Assembly: GCA_039034035.1 (NCBI GenBank)
Contig: JBCCBN010000023.1
Span: 1-26,122, forward strand
DNA length: 26,122 nt
Direction of reading: 5' to 3'
Source of the DNA: UBA5336 sp039034035
GTDB taxonomy: Bacteria; Pseudomonadota; Alphaproteobacteria; Caulobacterales; Hyphomonadaceae
Made by a program: the position numbers and the translations under genes. Below the pieces are notes generated by a model. The model was given only the letters and a program-made list of their open reading frames with translations. It did no database searches and was not told where the DNA came from. Shown in pieces: positions 23,493 through 26,122 of the stretch (its first letter is position 1; each line of letters starts with the position of its first letter).

Positions 23493-23837
23493 TTAGAGGT
23501 CCCCGGGCACTTGTGGCACCCCGTCTTCGCCCCGGGTGAGAACCCAGCGCCGGGTTGCCTGTTCCAGCCGCAGTGGACCGTAGAGATGGGGGAAATCAGC
23601 GCCGCCTCGGGAGGGTTCCCAGACAAGCTCATTGCCGAGATCGCTGACGCGGAACGCGTAGAGCACGACCTGATCGAGATCCCGGAAATGGCGCGTGAGC
23701 GTTTCCCCGATCTGCGGCGCTGTCGAGAGATGGACGAAGCCGTCTGCCGCATCGATCGCTGCACGGCTCGTTCCTATCGCCTCGGACGGGGCAACTTCCT
23801 CTGGCCGCAAGGCCTTGTACACGATCGCATAGGTCAT
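23493..23837 (-). CDS. DUF952 domain protein
   Basis: 114 residues matching the DUF952 fold: the N-terminal IVYKALRPEE strand, then AAIDAADGFVHLSTAPQIGETLTRHF (about 25-50), LVWEPSRGGADFPHLYGPL (about 70-88) and the closing VPQVPGDL. The conserved His in FVHLS and the FPHLYGPL motif are intact. Function is unknown; the gene is often found next to pyrD in Alphaproteobacteria, as here, where the stop is five bases from the pyrD start. No ribosome binding site is visible before the ATG at 23837. Divergent from the S24 repressor. Confidence 0.9.
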   Translation of the reverse strand: MTYAIVYKALRPEEVAPSEAIGTSRAAIDAADGFVHLSTAPQIGETLTRHFRDLDQVVLYAFRVSDLGNELVWEPSRGGADFPHLYGPLRLEQATRRWVLTRGEDGVPQVPGDL

Positions 23838-23967
23838 CGGAGGGGTTCAAGCAGGCTTCAGAACTGGCGGCAAGGCCTGCAGCGACCGGGTTGGCAAAAC
23901 CCCTCTCCTCCCCTATCCCGCGCCCTTCGCCAGGCATGGGTGCGCATAACTCCTGCGTTGCGGTAGG

Positions 23968-23998
23968 TTGTTATTCCTATTCCGATCCTTCATACAAT
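23968..23998 (+). promoter_or_regulatory. Weak candidate promoter of the S24 repressor
   Basis: TTGTTA (23968-23973) and TACAAT (23993-23998) flank 19 bases, two more than ideal. The -10 is good and lies about 40 bases before the ATG. No alphaproteobacterial LexA box (GTTC-N7-GTTC type) was found in this region. Confidence 0.3.
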
Positions 23999-24039
23999 TG
24001 CCCGAACGGCTGGGTCAGATCGCCTGAGGAGGCTCTGTC

Positions 24040-24660
24040 ATGCGCCATGATGACATATGGAGAGGCATAGATGCCCTCGCCGCCGCGCATGGCATGTCCG
24101 CATCGGCCTTGGCGCGCAAGGCTGGACTGGACGCCACTGCGTTCAATCCGTCAAAACGGTTCAGCAGTGGCGGTCGGCCCCGCTGGCCCTCGACCGAAAG
24201 CGTCGGCCGGGCGCTCGAAGCGGTCGATGCATCGTTGGGGGACCTTGCTAATCTGATCGCGAACAAGCCGGACGGAAGCCGGATACCGATCATTGGTTTT
24301 GCTGAGGCGGGTCGGGACGGTTTCTTCGACGCAAAAGGGCTGCCGACCGGGCGGGCCTGGTCGCAGGTCACCCTGCCGGCCGGCACCGATGATGCGCTGT
24401 ATGCGTTGGAAGTTTCTGGCACCTCGATGTTACCAACTTTTCGTCCAGGTGACCGCCTTATCGTTGCGCCGAAAGCAGATGTTTCACCCGGTGACCGGAT
24501 TGTCTTGCGGACCAGTGATGGAGAGGTCATGGCCAAGGAGTTGGTTGAGCGGAGAAAGGGGCTGGTTTCGGTCCGTTCCTTGAACCCGGACTTTTCGCCT
24601 CGCTCGGTGCCTGAATCGGAGATAACATGGCTGGCGCGCATTCAATGGGTAAGCCAGTAA
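24040..24660 (+). CDS. LexA/CI-like repressor with S24 self-cleavage domain
   Basis: 206 residues. The N-terminal part (about 1-75) holds a helix-turn-helix-like segment, MSASALARKAGLDATAFN (19-36), of the repressor type. The C-terminal S24 domain has an Ala90-Gly91 bond in FAEAGRDG, nucleophile S129 in VSGTSMLPTFRPGDRLIV and general base K166 in VMAKELV. The Ser-Lys spacing is 37, the same as in E. coli LexA (S119, K156), so self-cleavage is probably possible. AGGAGG lies seven bases before the ATG. There are no phage genes nearby, so this is a chromosomal regulator rather than a prophage repressor; its regulon, and whether RecA triggers it, are unknown. LysR follows 58 bases later on the same strand. 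Confidence 0.9.
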   Translation: MRHDDIWRGIDALAAAHGMSASALARKAGLDATAFNPSKRFSSGGRPRWPSTESVGRALEAVDASLGDLANLIANKPDGSRIPIIGFAEAGRDGFFDAKGLPTGRAWSQVTLPAGTDDALYALEVSGTSMLPTFRPGDRLIVAPKADVSPGDRIVLRTSDGEVMAKELVERRKGLVSVRSLNPDFSPRSVPESEITWLARIQWVSQ

Positions 24661-24718
24661 GTACAACAGTATGGGGCGCGGCTTGACATTCGGCCCGCGA
24701 CATTGACGGGTCACGCCG

Positions 24719-25636
24719 ATGGACTGGAGCAAGCTCAAATCATTTCACGCAGCGGCGGAATCTGGCAGCCTGACGGGTGCCGGCGAGAAGCTGGGTATCT
24801 CGCAATCGGCGGTGTCACGGCAGATCGCTGCGCTCGAGGAGCATCTCGGCGTATCCCTGTTCCAGCGCCATGCGCGGGGCCTGGTGCTGACCGATGCTGG
24901 GCACACCCTGCACACGTCGACCCAGGACATGGCCGCGGCGGCCGCATCAGCGAATTCAGCCTTGCAAGACCAGCAGGATACGCCGCAGGGCGAATTGGTG
25001 GTGACTGCGCCGGTAGCGTTCGGATCGACCTGGCTGGTTCCGCGGTTGGGCGGATTCATCGACCGGCACCCGGACCTGCATCTGGACCTGCGGCTGGATG
25101 ATCGCGAATACGACCTGCTGAAGCTGGAGGCCGAATGCGCGATCCGTTTGTGGGCGGCCGACAAGGCGGACCTGATCCAGCGCAAGCTCGCCTCGGTTGC
25201 CACAAGTCTCTATGCGGCACCGGCTTACCTAGAACGCTATGGCGTGCCTGAACGCGCGGCAGACCTGGACAGGCACCGCATCATCGGTTTCCGGCAGGAC
25301 GGCGCGCCGGCACAGATGCAGGTGATGAACTGGGCCCGCCAGATTGGCCGGGATGACGCGCCCCCGCGACCAGCAGCGCTGCAGGTCAACAATGTGTTTG
25401 CAATGCTGCGGGCGGTTCATGCCGGGTTGGGCATTGCCGACATTCCCGACTATATGGCCGCCACCCTGCCTGACCTGGTCCGGTTGCTGCCCGATGAGAC
25501 CGGACCAGCGTTCGATCTCTACTTCATATATCCGAGCGATTTGCGGCGGTCGAAGCGGATTTCTGCGTTCAGGGATTTTCTCACCGGCGAAGCAGAATCG
25601 CTGCGCTTGAACCGGAATGCGCGCCCCCGATCATAG
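24719..25636 (+). CDS. LysR-family transcriptional regulator
   Basis: 305 residues, standard length. The winged helix-turn-helix occupies about 1-60 (SLTGAGEKLGISQSAVSRQIAALEEHLGVSLFQR, then LTDAGHTL). The effector-binding domain follows from about 92 (GELVVTAPVAFGSTWLVPRLGGFIDRHPDLHLDLRL) and resembles the group often annotated near GcvA/AaeR-type regulators, with VFAMLRAVHAGLGIADIPDYM late in the domain. No strong ribosome binding site precedes the ATG. A TTGACA at 24683-24688 lies upstream but has a poor -10 at the right spacing. No divergent target gene is adjacent; the small RNA candidate and hppD downstream are on the same strand, so the target is not obvious. Confidence 0.93.
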   Translation: MDWSKLKSFHAAAESGSLTGAGEKLGISQSAVSRQIAALEEHLGVSLFQRHARGLVLTDAGHTLHTSTQDMAAAAASANSALQDQQDTPQGELVVTAPVAFGSTWLVPRLGGFIDRHPDLHLDLRLDDREYDLLKLEAECAIRLWAADKADLIQRKLASVATSLYAAPAYLERYGVPERAADLDRHRIIGFRQDGAPAQMQVMNWARQIGRDDAPPRPAALQVNNVFAMLRAVHAGLGIADIPDYMAATLPDLVRLLPDETGPAFDLYFIYPSDLRRSKRISAFRDFLTGEAESLRLNRNARPRS

Positions 25637-25710
25637 CGACATCCGGGTGGATCACCGCATCTGCTCAAGCCAGGTAGTCGAAAATGCATGCCAAATCGGG
25701 ACGTTTCCCC

Positions 25711-25738
25711 TTGCCGGTCTCATGCTGGATCTTATGTA
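25711..25738 (+). promoter_or_regulatory. Candidate promoter of the small RNA
   Basis: TTGCCG (25711-25716), a 16-base gap and TATGTA (25733-25738). The predicted start is near 25745, just before the first stem of the RNA. It is about 75 bases past the LysR stop. Confidence 0.4.
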
Positions 25739-25744
25739 AACGGC

Positions 25745-25856
25745 ATAGCCGAGGTCCCTGGCGCAACCCGATCAACCTCCGATTGGGCGTTTCCTCCCCT
25801 TAGGGACCACACTTCAGGCCGGGCGCGTTCATTCGCTGCCCGGCCTTTTCTTTTCC
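25745..25856 (+). ncRNA. Candidate small RNA with C-rich unpaired segments
   Basis: Three nested or successive structures are seen. An outer stem pairs GGTCCCT (25753-25759) with AGGGACC (25802-25808), seven perfect pairs. Inside it, CCCGATC (25767-25773) pairs with GATTGGG (25781-25787; one G-U) and leaves a loop AACCTCC (25774-25780). An unpaired run TTTCCTCCCC (25790-25799) lies between that hairpin and the closing arm. A strong intrinsic terminator follows. The two exposed CCTCC segments are complementary to ribosome binding sites of the GGAGG kind, as in several known alphaproteobacterial regulatory RNAs, which suggests a translational repressor acting on mRNAs. With a promoter in the right place, the transcript would be about 110 bases. 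It could alternatively be the processed 3' end of the LysR mRNA. Confidence 0.55.
25817..25856 (+). terminator. Strong intrinsic terminator
   Basis: GGCCGGGC (25817-25824) pairs perfectly with GCCCGGCC (25838-25845). The stem continues inside with GCG/CGC and one bulged base around a TTCATT loop, and is followed immediately by TTTTCTTTT. It ends the small RNA candidate (or a LysR read-through transcript) and insulates hppD. Confidence 0.85.
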
Positions 25857-25881
25857 GGCTCGGGCGCAGCAATCGAACGTC

Positions 25882-25910
25882 TTGCACCAGCCGATGATAT
25901 TAGTTACATT
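25882..25910 (+). promoter_or_regulatory. Candidate hppD promoter
   Basis: TTGCAC (25882-25887) and TACATT (25905-25910) are separated by exactly 17 bases. The expected start is near 25917, giving a leader of about 20 bases with the GGAGGA ribosome binding site. Confidence 0.5.
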
Positions 25911-25916
25911 TGTAAC
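25903..25916. promoter_or_regulatory. Inverted repeat covering the hppD -10 box
   Basis: GTTACA (25903-25908) and TGTAAC (25911-25916) are perfect six-base arms around TT, overlapping the -10 and the predicted start. This is where a repressor that blocks RNA polymerase would bind. The cognate regulator is not identified in the window. Confidence 0.5.
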
Positions 25917-25937
25917 AATCATCTGGAGGACGCTGCG

Positions 25938-26122
25938 ATGCGTGATCTGTTCGACAACCCTGCCGGTCTGGATGGGTTCGAGTTCATCGAGTTTTCGGCA
26001 CCGGAGAAGGGCATCCTTGAGCCGGTGTTCGAAACCATCGGGATGACCAAAGTCGCGGTCCACCGTTCAAAAGATGTGACGCTATGGCGGCAAGGTCAGA
26101 TCAATTTCGTCACCAATTACGA
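25938..26122 (+). CDS. hppD: 4-hydroxyphenylpyruvate dioxygenase, N-terminal part (cut by window edge)
   Basis: The first 61 codons are present and the frame is open at the window edge. The translation begins MRDLFDNPAGLDGFEFIEF and continues through a stretch with VHRSKDVTLWRQGQINFVTN, which matches the N-terminal vicinal-oxygen-chelate domain of bacterial HPPD (DGFEFVEF... RSKDVTLYRQG-INFI). The enzyme converts 4-hydroxyphenylpyruvate to homogentisate with Fe(II) and O2, the second step of tyrosine catabolism. The iron ligands lie beyond the window and cannot be checked. GGAGGA lies seven bases before the ATG. Promoter and operator-like repeat are listed separately. Confidence 0.9.
   Translation, partial: MRDLFDNPAGLDGFEFIEFSAPEKGILEPVFETIGMTKVAVHRSKDVTLWRQGQINFVTNY

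Noticed and set aside
24683..24711. TTGACA upstream of LysR as a complete promoter
   Set aside because: The hexamer 17 bases downstream is GC-rich (ACGGGT) and a poor -10; only the -35 half is convincing.
25800..26063. Minus-strand frame across the terminator and hppD start
   Set aside because: Runs through the terminator stem and antisense to hppD; no ribosome binding site.

Overview
The window looks like an ordinary chromosomal stretch of a high-GC, heterotrophic alphaproteobacterium. The order Caulobacterales/Maricaulales/Hyphomonadales is my best guess; this is inference from gene content, with no rRNA marker present. Support comes from a ChvI-type response regulator, a class 2 PyrD preceded by a DUF952 gene, a TonB-dependent receptor coupled to a nucleoside symporter, and an S24 self-cleaving repressor standing alone. 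Most genes begin with a good purine-rich ribosome binding site, and several use TTG or GTG starts. I see no phage, transposase, integrase, CRISPR array or rRNA.

Layout. 1-685: very GC-rich stretch with no convincing gene. 686-3173 (minus): chvI, then slipin followed by a TfoX-domain protein. 3174-4064: two gene-poor stretches around a structurally unusual tRNA-Lys(CTT). 4065-6815 (minus): acyl-CoA dehydrogenase, serine hydrolase, DUF3253. Divergent from these is a hotdog thioesterase (6951-7391), which converges on a TetR regulator. 8007-8261: AT-rich leader in front of a secreted peptidoglycan-binding-domain protein built from eight near-exact 23-residue repeats. 9338-10336: luciferase-like flavin oxidoreductase. 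10359-14396 (minus): nucleoside symporter, TonB receptor and glutathione transferase in one apparent operon.

14579-20936 is the least explained part. On the minus strand it holds a two-TM protein, a TM + coiled-coil + helical-repeat protein, a TPR-like lipoprotein, a TM + coiled-coil protein and a TerB-domain protein; two small hypothetical genes lie on the plus strand. Three of the envelope proteins end in a cysteine pair at or within two residues of the C-terminus. I propose that these form an uncharacterised envelope-spanning assembly; this is inference from architecture and order.

21048-26122: MATE exporter converging on and overlapping pyrD (with DUF952), a LexA-like S24 repressor, a LysR regulator, a strong candidate for an approximately 110-nt small RNA with C-rich unpaired segments and its own promoter and terminator, and the 5' end of 4-hydroxyphenylpyruvate dioxygenase behind a promoter whose -10 box is covered by an inverted repeat.

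The best candidates for something undescribed are the small RNA at 25745-25856, the 23-residue-repeat protein at 8262-9266, the envelope cluster at 15131-20879 and the odd tRNA at 3509-3580.
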